Assembly (NCBI GenBank): GCA_021200975.1
Contig: JAJQFT010000027.1
Span: 1 to 33,810, forward strand
DNA length: 33,810 nucleotides
Reading direction: 5' to 3'
From: Bacillota bacterium
Lineage (GTDB): Bacteria > Bacillota > Clostridia > Oscillospirales > Oscillospiraceae
Below the pieces are notes generated by a model. The model worked only from the letters and a program-made list of their open reading frames with translations. It was not told the DNA's origin and did no database searches. Each line of letters opens with the position of its first letter. Position 1 is the stretch's first letter. A program made the translations under genes and the position numbers. Positions 1 to 6,395 of the stretch are shown here, piece by piece.

Positions 1-14
1 CAATCGCCATGGAT

Positions 15-43
15 ATTGTAGCACAAAAGAGCAAACAAAACAA
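15..43 (-). promoter_or_regulatory. sigma-70-type promoter reading off the left edge
   Basis: On the minus strand there is TTGTTT at 43-38, a 17-base spacer, and TACAAT at 20-15, preceded by an extended TGC. It would transcribe a gene that lies beyond the left end of the window. Seen directly as a motif match; activity is inferred. Confidence 0.45.
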
Positions 44-106
44 GAGGTATTTGCCGCACACGCCTGTGATAAACTATTGATGTCATTCATTCCCATGTGA
101 ATGCCG

Positions 107-166
107 CTCTGTTACTTTCGTTGGCGCAGTTGGCAGACCGCTCCTTCATTGTAACAGAGATTTTTT
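107..166 (+). terminator. perfect 9-bp hairpin with 35-nt loop and T-run
   Basis: CTCTGTTAC at 107-115 is exactly complementary to GTAACAGAG at 151-159. The right arm is followed by A and six T. The shape suits an intrinsic terminator on the plus strand, although the loop is unusually long and no plus-strand gene ends nearby. It may be the end of a small RNA or of a gene outside the window, or chance. Confidence 0.3.
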
Positions 167-188
167 CTTATCGCCATAGGCTCTTTTG

Positions 189-254
189 AACCACTCGCCC
201 AGCGAGTGGTTTCCTGTATACAATCAGAGGGTGCTGTTGGCCGCAGCACCCTCT
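189..254 (-). terminator. two tandem hairpins downstream of the GH3 gene
   Basis: The first hairpin met by minus-strand transcription is an 11-bp perfect stem, 226-236 with 244-254 and a 7-nt loop, starting about 15 bases past the GH3 stop. A second strong stem (CCACTCGC with GCGAGTGG, 191-209) follows. Neither has a long T-run on the minus strand, so termination is likely but not textbook. The rest of 1-269 holds no convincing gene. Confidence 0.5.
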
Positions 255-269
255 TTGCAGTTATTCGCC

Positions 270-2789
270 CTATATGCCGGCGCGCCGCACGGCGCATTTG
301 CAGCGTGCGATGACGCTGAGAATGTGCGCCGCGCTCTTTTCCAGCTCCGCCCGGGTGGGGGTGGCGGTGCAGCGCGCGCTGCCCTTGGAGGTGACGCTCT
401 CGCCGCGCTCAAGGGCGGCGTAAAGCGCATCCACGACCTCCATGCCGCCGGGCTGAATCATGTCGTTGCCCGCGCAGATGGAAATCGCCGGAGTGCTGGC
501 ACCGCCGCCCCAGTCGGTCATCACGAGGCCGTCGAAGCCCCATTCGTCCCGCAGGGCGTAGGTGCACAGGTCACGGCTGTCGGCATTGGGCACGCCGTTG
601 ATGTCGTTGTAGCCCGTCATCACCGCCAGCGGCCTCGCGCGCCGGACGCAAAGCTCAAAGCCCCTGAGGTAGATCTCCCTCAGCGCGCGCTCGGAAATCC
701 GGTCATCCGATTCGCCGCGCTGGAACTCCTGATTGTTCCCGGCGAAGTGCTTCACCGTCACACCGCCGCCCATGCGCTGCACGCCGCCGGTGATGGCGGC
801 GGCGCAAAGGCCGGTGAGGAGCGGGTCTTCCGAAAAATACTCGAAATTGCGCCCGCACAGGGGGCTGCGGTGGATGTTCATGCCCGGCGCAAGCCAGAGA
901 TCCACGCCGTATTCTTCCATTTCCATGCCGATCGCCTCGCCAAACTCGGATAGAAGGGCCTCGTCGAAGCTGCACGAGAGCAGCGAGCCGGCGGGAAAAG
1001 CGGTGCAGTACTGGTGCGTGCCGCCGGGGAGGTCGCGCGTAAGGCGCAGGCCGGCAGGCCCGTCGGCCAGCACGAGCGGCGGGATGCCGTAGTCCGCACG
1101 CAGGTCGGGGGACTGTCCCGCCTCACCCGGCACGGAAAAGACAATGTTCTTTTCGCGGTTGCGCTCGGCAAGCGCGGCGAAAATGTCGGCGGAGGCGTCC
1201 TTTTCCTGCTCCGCCGGGGCGGAAAGCAGGAAGCCGGAAAAATCCATGCCCTGCCCGCAGACCAGACGGCACAGGTCGTAGGTCGAGAGACTGGCGGCAA
1301 GGGCTTGCGCGCTTGCGCGGCCATGCACATAATCGGCAAAGGTCGCGCCGCCGGCCTCGCAGGCCTCGGCGGGCGCGCTGTAGCGCGGCTCGTCCGGGAG
1401 AAATTTTTCATCCGGCCGCAGGGGATAGGCGGCGCAGGCGGCCATCTCCGCGGCCTCACCGGGGTAGGAGATGGGGCGCGCGCTCGCGCGGCGCAGAATT
1501 TCCGGCGAATCGGGCGCGGCGGCAAAGAGATTGCGCACCCGGCGCACTACGGTTTCCTGCCCGATTTGCAGCGCGGCGCACACCGTTGTGCTGCGGCTGG
1601 AATTGCCGACGCGGATATAGTATAGCCCCGGCTCGAGGATATACGCCGCGGCGGCAGGGTCGAAGCTTGCCAGCTCGGCAATCGGGAAGGAAATCGTGAT
1701 GCACGCGCTTTGCCCCGGCGCGAGCAGCGGGGTTTTTGCGAAGCCGTGCAGCTCCTGATAGGGCTTTTCCAGCCGTCCCTCCGGCGCGGAAACGTAGACC
1801 TGCACGGTTTCCCGCGCGGCGTGCTGCGCGCTCGCGTTCTGCACCGTGGCGGTCACATGCAGGATATTTTTCTCCACCGAGGCGCCCAACTGCGTGAGGA
1901 TTGGCTCGCCGATGCTCAGGCCGAAGCCAAAGGGGAAGAGCACGCGCTTGCCGAAGCTGTCGAAATAGCGGTAGCCTACGAAAATGTCCTCCGAATAGGG
2001 GACGAGCGTCTGCTCCGTCGGCTGGGGAGAGTAGGCGCCGGTGAGGAGGTTGCCGGAGGGAAGAAATTTGCCAAAGACCGCGTCGCAGGGGAAATCGTGC
2101 AGCGAGAGCGGCCAGCTGTCGCAGAGCTTGCCGCCAAAGGCGACCGTGCCCGTAAGCACATCGGCGAGTGCGTCGCCGCCGGCCTGACCGGGCAGCCCCG
2201 CAAAGACGAGCGCCTGCACCCTTGGCAGCCACGCGGCAATTTCGAGATACCCGGCAGTGTTGAGCACCAGCACGGTGCGCCGGAATGCGGCGGTGACGGC
2301 GGCGAGCATCGCCTCCTCCGCACCGGTCAGCAGCAGCGTGCCGGGCGCGGCGGCGAGATCCTCGCCCTCGCCCGCGATGCGGGAGAGCACCACGATGGCC
2401 ACGGAGTTATCCTCGGCGAGGGTGGAAAGCAGCTCACCGCTGAGCGGCATTTCCTCGTTGCAGTTGGCGCTGCCAGCGCCCGCGAACAGCCCCTGCCTGA
2501 CGCACGGGTGCGACCCTGCCCAAGCCGTATACTGCGCCGCAAGGCGCTCGTCCACGTCCAGACTGGCGCGCAGCCCATCGAGGAAATTCACCGAGCGCAG
2601 GTTGTTTACCTCGCCGGAGCCGCTGCCGCCCTTGACGGTGTAGATTTGACCGATGCCGAATATCGCCGCCTTCGTGCGCGCCGCCAGCGGGAGCAGCGCG
2701 CCGTCATTTTTCAGCAGCACCATGCTCTCGGCCGCGGCGCGCCGGGCAAGCGCGTTGTTGCACTTCATTCTAGCCTTCGTAGTAAGCAT
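270..2789 (-). CDS. domain-permuted glycoside hydrolase family 3 (beta-glucosidase/xylosidase type)
   Basis: 839 residues. The domain order is reversed relative to classical GH3 enzymes: the C-terminal alpha/beta sandwich domain comes first (about 15-300), then a fibronectin-III-like domain (about 310-400), then the TIM-barrel domain (about 480-839). The barrel carries KHFAGNN, GYNDINGVPN and VMTDW; Asp759 in VMTDW matches the GH3 nucleophile. This order is known from Ruminococcus albus and Butyrivibrio beta-glucosidases. No signal peptide is visible, so it should act in the cytoplasm on imported oligosaccharides. The ATG lies 2 bases after the stop of the esterase gene, with AGGA in that gene's last codons; an alternative ATG is at 2768. 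It is the last gene of a four-gene operon. The sugar specificity (gluco or xylo) cannot be read from the sequence. Confidence 0.93.
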   Translation of the reverse strand: MLTTKARMKCNNALARRAAAESMVLLKNDGALLPLAARTKAAIFGIGQIYTVKGGSGSGEVNNLRSVNFLDGLRASLDVDERLAAQYTAWAGSHPCVRQGLFAGAGSANCNEEMPLSGELLSTLAEDNSVAIVVLSRIAGEGEDLAAAPGTLLLTGAEEAMLAAVTAAFRRTVLVLNTAGYLEIAAWLPRVQALVFAGLPGQAGGDALADVLTGTVAFGGKLCDSWPLSLHDFPCDAVFGKFLPSGNLLTGAYSPQPTEQTLVPYSEDIFVGYRYFDSFGKRVLFPFGFGLSIGEPILTQLGASVEKNILHVTATVQNASAQHAARETVQVYVSAPEGRLEKPYQELHGFAKTPLLAPGQSACITISFPIAELASFDPAAAAYILEPGLYYIRVGNSSRSTTVCAALQIGQETVVRRVRNLFAAAPDSPEILRRASARPISYPGEAAEMAACAAYPLRPDEKFLPDEPRYSAPAEACEAGGATFADYVHGRASAQALAASLSTYDLCRLVCGQGMDFSGFLLSAPAEQEKDASADIFAALAERNREKNIVFSVPGEAGQSPDLRADYGIPPLVLADGPAGLRLTRDLPGGTHQYCTAFPAGSLLSCSFDEALLSEFGEAIGMEMEEYGVDLWLAPGMNIHRSPLCGRNFEYFSEDPLLTGLCAAAITGGVQRMGGGVTVKHFAGNNQEFQRGESDDRISERALREIYLRGFELCVRRARPLAVMTGYNDINGVPNADSRDLCTYALRDEWGFDGLVMTDWGGGASTPAISICAGNDMIQPGGMEVVDALYAALERGESVTSKGSARCTATPTRAELEKSAAHILSVIARCKCAVRRAGI

Positions 2790-2791
2790 AA

Positions 2792-3670
2792 TCAGTCCTG
2801 TTGCCTTTCAAAAAATGTGCATTCTTCCCAGTTGCAGCGGTGGGCAATGTCAAGCTTCATATTTACATGGAATACATGACCAAGTTCGCCTCCGGGGTCG
2901 CTGTAGAAGTGAAATTCAAAGGGTACGCCCGCCTCCTCCAGCGCGGGAAGCAGCACCTCCGGCTGGCGCAGCAGGAAATCGCCGGTGCAGGTCATTACAA
3001 AGGAGGGCGGGAACGAGCCGGTGATCCAGCGATAGGGCGAAAGCAGCGCATAATCCTCCGACGTCGGCTCGCAGCCGAGCAGATCCGTCATCCGCTCCGG
3101 CTGGCCGTCCACTGTGTAGACGCCGCAGTTGAGGGCGATGGCCTTGGGAGCGAAGCCCTCCGGCGGCTGGAAGGGATAGACCCCGGCATACTCGCCATTG
3201 GTGCAAGCCGCGCAGTAGAGCGCGAGCAGGTGCGCGCCCGCCGAGTCGCCCACGGCGAAAATATTCCGGATATCCATGCCGAAATCCTGCGCATTTTCGA
3301 GCACCCAGTAGAAAACGGCGTTCACATCCCCCAGTTGCGCCGGCCAGCGATTTTCCGGCGCGAGGCGATAGGAGAAGTTCACCACCGCGAAGCCATGCTC
3401 GGCAAGGCTCATGCAATAGAATTGGTACAGCTCCTTGTCGCCGTACACCCAGCCGCCGCCGTGGACGGATACAATCACGGGAAGGATCTCCCCCTCCCGG
3501 TCGCGCGGGCGGTATACGTCCAGCACCTGCAGCGCCTCCTCGCCGTAGGGGATGTCGAAGGCGCAGTCCACATCCTCCGGAATTTCCAGCCCCGCGTCAC
3601 GCCGGGCGTCGTTTTCCCGCCATGCCGCGCGCAGAGCCTCAGCGTCCATTGTCAAATCGTCCGATGCCAT
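2792..3670 (-). CDS. alpha/beta hydrolase, HSL/acetyl-esterase family
   Basis: 292 residues. The oxyanion-hole motif HGGGW, the YRLAPE segment and the nucleophile elbow GDSAGAH are all present, as in hormone-sensitive-lipase-type carboxylesterases (Aes/acetyl-xylan esterase group). The likely acid is the Asp in CTGDFLL and the likely base a His in GHVFHVN near the C-terminus. No signal peptide is seen. The frame stays open to 4072, but that extension runs antiframe through the HIT gene; the ATG at 3670 has AGGGGAAG before it and is the proper start. The gap to HIT upstream is 14 bases and to GH3 downstream 2 bases. A natural reading is de-esterification of oligosaccharides before GH3 cleavage, which is inference from context. 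Confidence 0.9.
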   Translation of the reverse strand: MASDDLTMDAEALRAAWRENDARRDAGLEIPEDVDCAFDIPYGEEALQVLDVYRPRDREGEILPVIVSVHGGGWVYGDKELYQFYCMSLAEHGFAVVNFSYRLAPENRWPAQLGDVNAVFYWVLENAQDFGMDIRNIFAVGDSAGAHLLALYCAACTNGEYAGVYPFQPPEGFAPKAIALNCGVYTVDGQPERMTDLLGCEPTSEDYALLSPYRWITGSFPPSFVMTCTGDFLLRQPEVLLPALEEAGVPFEFHFYSDPGGELGHVFHVNMKLDIAHRCNWEECTFFERQQD

Positions 3671-3684
3671 AGCTTCCCCTCTTT

Positions 3685-4023
3685 TCAGCACATTTCGCTG
3701 CGCAGCGGCCTGCCGCCAAGGATGTGGAAGTGCAGATGCGGCACGGTCTGCCCGGCGTCGGGGCCGCAGTTGGACACCACCCGGTAGCCATTCGACAGCC
3801 CCTCGGCAGCGGCGATCTGGGGAATTACCTCGAAAATGTGCGCCACAAGGCGGCTGTTTTCGGCGCATACGCCGTCCACCGACGGGATATGTGCTTTCGG
3901 AATGACGAGAATGTGGGTCGGCGCCGCCGGCTGAATATCCCGGAAGGCGATGATTTCGGCATCCTCGTACACAATGGCGGAGGGAATTTCCCCCGCGGCG
4001 ATGGAACAGAACAGACAATCCAT
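3685..4023 (-). CDS. HIT family nucleotide-binding hydrolase (histidine triad)
   Basis: 112 residues, the usual length for a bacterial Hint/HinT protein. It begins MDCLFCSIAAGEIPS, a classic HIT N-terminus with CxxC-like metal cysteines, and has the triad HLHFHI near the C-terminus (H-phi-H-phi-H). Family members hydrolyse purine nucleoside phosphoramidates such as AMP-lysine. The ATG at 4023 is preceded by GGGAGG, which overlaps the stop of the upstream membrane protein gene (5-base gap), so the two are probably translationally coupled. The open frame to 4167 is not used. It is a housekeeping enzyme with no clear link to the sugar enzymes beside it. Confidence 0.95.
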   Translation of the reverse strand: MDCLFCSIAAGEIPSAIVYEDAEIIAFRDIQPAAPTHILVIPKAHIPSVDGVCAENSRLVAHIFEVIPQIAAAEGLSNGYRVVSNCGPDAGQTVPHLHFHILGGRPLRSEMC

Positions 4024-4028
4024 AGCGT

Positions 4029-4499
4029 TTAACCTCCCATGATTTGAAAAACGCCGGTGCTGGCGATACCAAGCAGCAGCCCGGCTAAAATTACGCCCAA
4101 GCTCACCGCCGCGGCGGTGGTTTTGATGCCCAAATCGAGAAAGCTCGCGGCAAGCGTACCCGTCCACGCGCCGGTGCCGGGGATGGGAATGCCAACAAAT
4201 AGCAGCAGCGCGACGAAAACGCCGCCACGCCCGGCCTTGGAGCGGATTTTGTGCCCGGCGGCCTCACCCTTGCGCAGGCAGACGCGGCAGAACGCGCCGA
4301 TATAGCGCTTATCCGACGCCCAAACGAGGAATTTCCGGGCGAAGAAGTAGATGATGGGAACGGGCAGCATATTGCCAAGCACGCACACGACGAGCGCGGG
4401 GAAGTAATCGAGCCCCATGCCCACCGCGATGGGGATCGCCCCCCGCAGCTCTACCAAAGGCACCATCGATATCAGAAAGACCAGAAGATAATGCAGCAT
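4029..4499 (-). CDS. small multidrug export (COG2426/PF06695) membrane protein
   Basis: 156 residues with about four hydrophobic segments (roughly 1-20, 28-52, 92-115, 124-150). The early motif VPLVELRGAIPIA and the later LLFVGIPIPGTGAWTGTLAA are hallmarks of the COG2426 family, annotated as putative small multidrug export proteins; real substrates are not established. It is the first gene of the operon that continues into HIT, the esterase and GH3. AAGGAG stands 6-7 bases before the ATG. A promoter lies about 90 bases upstream and a dispersed repeat arm (4520-4546) sits between the two. Confidence 0.88.
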   Translation of the reverse strand: MLHYLLVFLISMVPLVELRGAIPIAVGMGLDYFPALVVCVLGNMLPVPIIYFFARKFLVWASDKRYIGAFCRVCLRKGEAAGHKIRSKAGRGGVFVALLLFVGIPIPGTGAWTGTLAASFLDLGIKTTAAAVSLGVILAGLLLGIASTGVFQIMGG

Positions 4500-4519
4500 G
4501 GGGTGCTCCTTAAGCGTTG

Positions 4520-4546
4520 ATAGGGAAGCCCTGAAGCGAATCGGCA
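4520..4546 (-). repeat. single arm of dispersed repeat, upstream of a ribosome binding site
   Basis: Read on the minus strand, these 27 bases match 24 of 27 positions of 6346-6372. As at that second site, the repeat ends about 20 bases before a start codon and directly ahead of the Shine-Dalgarno sequence. Seen directly by comparing the two stretches. Confidence 0.6.
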
Positions 4547-4587
4547 GAAGGTGCCGCAGGCGATGGATTCAGAGGCTCCACGGAGAA

Positions 4588-4616
4588 ATTGTAGCATATT
4601 TGGGGCAAATACGCAA
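4588..4616 (-). promoter_or_regulatory. promoter of the exporter-HIT-esterase-GH3 operon
   Basis: Minus strand TTGCGT (4616-4611), a 17-base spacer, and TACAAT (4593-4588) with an extended TGC just before the -10. The predicted leader is about 80 bases and contains the repeat arm at 4520-4546. Confidence 0.6.
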
Positions 4617-4637
4617 TAAAAAAGAGAAAAGAATTTG

Positions 4638-5468
4638 TTACGATTCTTCCATAGATTCCATGCCGCTGCACAGAACGTCCTCAAAGGCGAGACCGTACCA
4701 GTGCGCGGGCAGGCGCTTCACGGTCGCGCGGATGCATCTGTCGCAAAAAGCCGCCGCCCACTCGACGGCGCCGCGCGCCGCGCAGCCGCGCAGAAGCTGC
4801 GCGCACAGGGCGGAGGCGAACACATCGCCCGCGCCGTGCGCCCGGAGGGCGGCCTTTGGGTAGAAAATGCGCAGCCGCTCCGAGCCGATGCGGGCGAGGT
4901 AGCCGACGCTGTCCGCCTCCTCCACGCCCGTAATCACGGCGTTGGGCGAGGGCAAAAGCGCGAGCAGCGCCTCCGGTGGCGCATCCATCGGCAGGCCGGT
5001 GAGCAGCGCGGCCTCCGTCCGGTTTGGGGTGAGCCAGTCCGCGTGCCGCGCCAGTGCGCGCATCTCGGCGGCGAATTCATCGTCGAAGCAGGAAAATTGT
5101 GCGCCGTTGTCCCCCAGAACGGGATCAACCAGCACGAGCGCGCCGTCGGCCTCGTGCGCGCGCAGCTGCTCGCGGCAAAGGCGAATCTGCGCCGCCGAAG
5201 TAAAGAACCCGGTGTAAACACCGTCAAAGCGCAGGCCGAAGCTGTCCCAGTGGCGGCAAAATGCCGCCATTTCCTGCGTAAGCGTGTGCACAGCATAGCC
5301 GTCGAAGCCGCCCGTGTGGGTCGAGAGGATTGCCGTCGGCAGCGCGACGGCCTCCACTCCGAGTGCCGAGAGAATGGGCACCCCTACGCTCAGCGAGCAC
5401 TTGCCGAAGCAGGAATAGTCGTGAATCAGCAGCGCGCGCTTCATGCCGCTTCCATTTACAGATTGCAT
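4638..5468 (-). CDS. pyridoxamine/pyridoxal kinase (PfkB/ribokinase superfamily)
   Basis: 276 residues, typical of PdxY/PdxK-type kinases that make pyridoxal or pyridoxamine 5-phosphate from the vitamer and ATP. The N-terminus has the family pattern LLIHDYSCFGKCSLSVGVPILSALG, split here by DYSCFGKCSL, followed by LPTAILSTHTGG; the middle has LVDPVLGDNG and TPNRTEA; the catalytic anion-hole motif appears as HGAGDVFAS, with Ala where most relatives have Thr and the catalytic Asp kept. The ATG at 5468 follows GGAGG by 9 bases. It is a single gene, divergent from the exonuclease gene, and their promoters overlap. Confidence 0.92.
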   Translation of the reverse strand: MQSVNGSGMKRALLIHDYSCFGKCSLSVGVPILSALGVEAVALPTAILSTHTGGFDGYAVHTLTQEMAAFCRHWDSFGLRFDGVYTGFFTSAAQIRLCREQLRAHEADGALVLVDPVLGDNGAQFSCFDDEFAAEMRALARHADWLTPNRTEAALLTGLPMDAPPEALLALLPSPNAVITGVEEADSVGYLARIGSERLRIFYPKAALRAHGAGDVFASALCAQLLRGCAARGAVEWAAAFCDRCIRATVKRLPAHWYGLAFEDVLCSGMESMEES

Positions 5469-5520
5469 AGCAAAAATCCTCCATAGGGGGAAGAAGGGTC
5501 GAAAAAAGTCGATTCCGCCG

Positions 5521-5549
5521 TTGCATTTCCCATTTTAGAATAGTATAAT
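5521..5549 (+). promoter_or_regulatory. promoter of the DEDDh exonuclease gene
   Basis: TTGCAT at 5521-5526, a 17-base spacer and a perfect TATAAT at 5544-5549, 35 bases before the TTG start at 5584. Its -10 box overlaps the -10 box of the opposing promoter at 5542-5547. Confidence 0.75.
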
Positions 5550-5570
5550 ATGGAAAACGGAAGAAGTCAA
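5542..5570 (-). promoter_or_regulatory. promoter of the pyridoxamine kinase gene
   Basis: Minus strand TTGACT (5570-5565), a 17-base spacer and TATACT (5547-5542), 74 bases before the kinase start. It shares its -10 region with the plus-strand promoter 5521-5549, so RNA polymerase cannot occupy both at once. Confidence 0.7.
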
Positions 5571-5583
5571 GGGGGCAGCGTCA

Positions 5584-6144
5584 TTGGACAAAATCGCCGT
5601 AATCGACACCGAAACCACTTGGGACTGCCGCCTGATGTCGATTGGCGCGGTGCTGGCCGAGGCGGGGGACTACTATGCGCTTGACGGCCGCTACTATGTC
5701 CTCGAGCCGGAGTGGCGCCTCGGCGGAATGTTCTCCGATGCGCTCTTCCCCGAGGGCCTCCCGCACACCCTCTGCCCGCGCGCGGAGGCGGTGGCGGCGC
5801 TGCGCGACTGGCTGGTGCAAAGCGGGGTTCGCGTGATTTTGGCCTACAATGCGCCCTTTGACCGGCGGCTGCTGCCCGAGCTGGGGAACTTTTGCTGGTG
5901 TGACATTCTGCGCTTGGCGGCCTATCGGCAGTTCAATCCCCATATTCCCGCGCATGCCGAATGCTGCTCGACCGGGCGGCTCAAGCGCAACTACGGCGTC
6001 GAGCCAATGCTGCGCCTGCTCGCGGGCGACGGGAGCTACAGCGAGCAGCACAACGCTCTGTGCGACGCGGCGGACGAGCTGCGCATCATGCGCCTGCTGG
6101 GGCTGGGCGTGGAGCAGTATATCGACCATGCGAGGCTTCCCTGA
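5584..6144 (+). CDS. DnaQ-like DEDDh 3'-5' exonuclease
   Basis: 186 residues. The three exonuclease motifs are complete: Exo I DTETT (Asp8, Glu10), Exo II YNAPFD (Asp93), and Exo III HNALCDAADE (His156, Asp161). This is the DEDDh pattern of DnaQ epsilon, RNase T and oligoribonuclease relatives, and the protein has nothing beyond the exonuclease fold. The start is TTG at 5584, preceded by AGGGGG with 8 bases between. Whether DNA or RNA is the substrate cannot be told. It is divergent from the pyridoxamine kinase gene, and the next gene has its own promoter. Confidence 0.88.
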   Translation: MDKIAVIDTETTWDCRLMSIGAVLAEAGDYYALDGRYYVLEPEWRLGGMFSDALFPEGLPHTLCPRAEAVAALRDWLVQSGVRVILAYNAPFDRRLLPELGNFCWCDILRLAAYRQFNPHIPAHAECCSTGRLKRNYGVEPMLRLLAGDGSYSEQHNALCDAADELRIMRLLGLGVEQYIDHARLP

Positions 6145-6168
6145 TTTTTGCCGGGGAAAATTGGCTGA

Positions 6169-6204
6169 ATCCGCTCTTGCTGATGGATTCCAAGCTTTCC
6201 TATT
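6169..6204 (+). repeat. degenerate copy of dispersed repeat arm
   Basis: This stretch resembles 6337-6373 in direct orientation: both read ATCCGCTCTTGC, then a short variable part, then TTCC, AGCTT and CCTATT. It overlaps the -35 box of the following promoter. The two copies flank the promoter and leader of the zinc-ribbon gene. Confidence 0.5.
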
Positions 6205-6231
6205 GCTTTTTGCGGGAATATTTGCTATAAT
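6203..6231 (+). promoter_or_regulatory. promoter of the zinc-ribbon protein gene
   Basis: TTGCTT at 6203-6208, 17 bases, and a perfect TATAAT at 6226-6231 preceded by TGC. It implies an unusually long leader of about 158 bases, which contains the palindromic repeat 6279-6372. Confidence 0.7.
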
Positions 6232-6278
6232 TTTAATGATTTCACCGCCTGCTCAGGCACGGCGGCGGAAAGCGGATC

Positions 6279-6372
6279 CTATGGAAACCCGTAAGCGAAT
6301 CGTCCGCGGTGTCCTGCGTTGCCTTTTGTGGCACGCATCCGCTCTTGCCGATTTGCTTCCGAGCTTCCCTAT
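6279..6372. repeat. 94-bp palindromic (MITE-like) repeat in the 5' leader
   Basis: The left arm 6279-6302 is the imperfect reverse complement of the right arm 6349-6372 (about 17 of 24 positions). The segment 6290-6317 recurs inverted at 23735-23762 with 26 of 28 identical, and the right arm recurs at 4520-4546 (24 of 27). No open reading frame is carried. This suggests a small non-autonomous dispersed element that has become part of the leader just before the ribosome binding site. Confidence 0.6.
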
Positions 6373-6395
6373 TTCCGGAAGGGGGAAATGATGAT

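Noticed and set aside
1710..2879. Long plus-strand open frame (389 codons) opposite GH3
   Set aside because: GC-rich antisense shadow; no ribosome binding site or recognisable domain, while the minus-strand GH3 protein has full motifs.
3671..4072. N-terminal extension of the esterase frame to 4072
   Set aside because: It covers the HIT gene in another frame; AGGGGAAG and the family N-terminus support the start at 3670.
6277..6373. Possible riboswitch in the zinc-ribbon gene leader
   Set aside because: The structure is a repeat shared with unrelated places, and no known riboswitch core was recognised.
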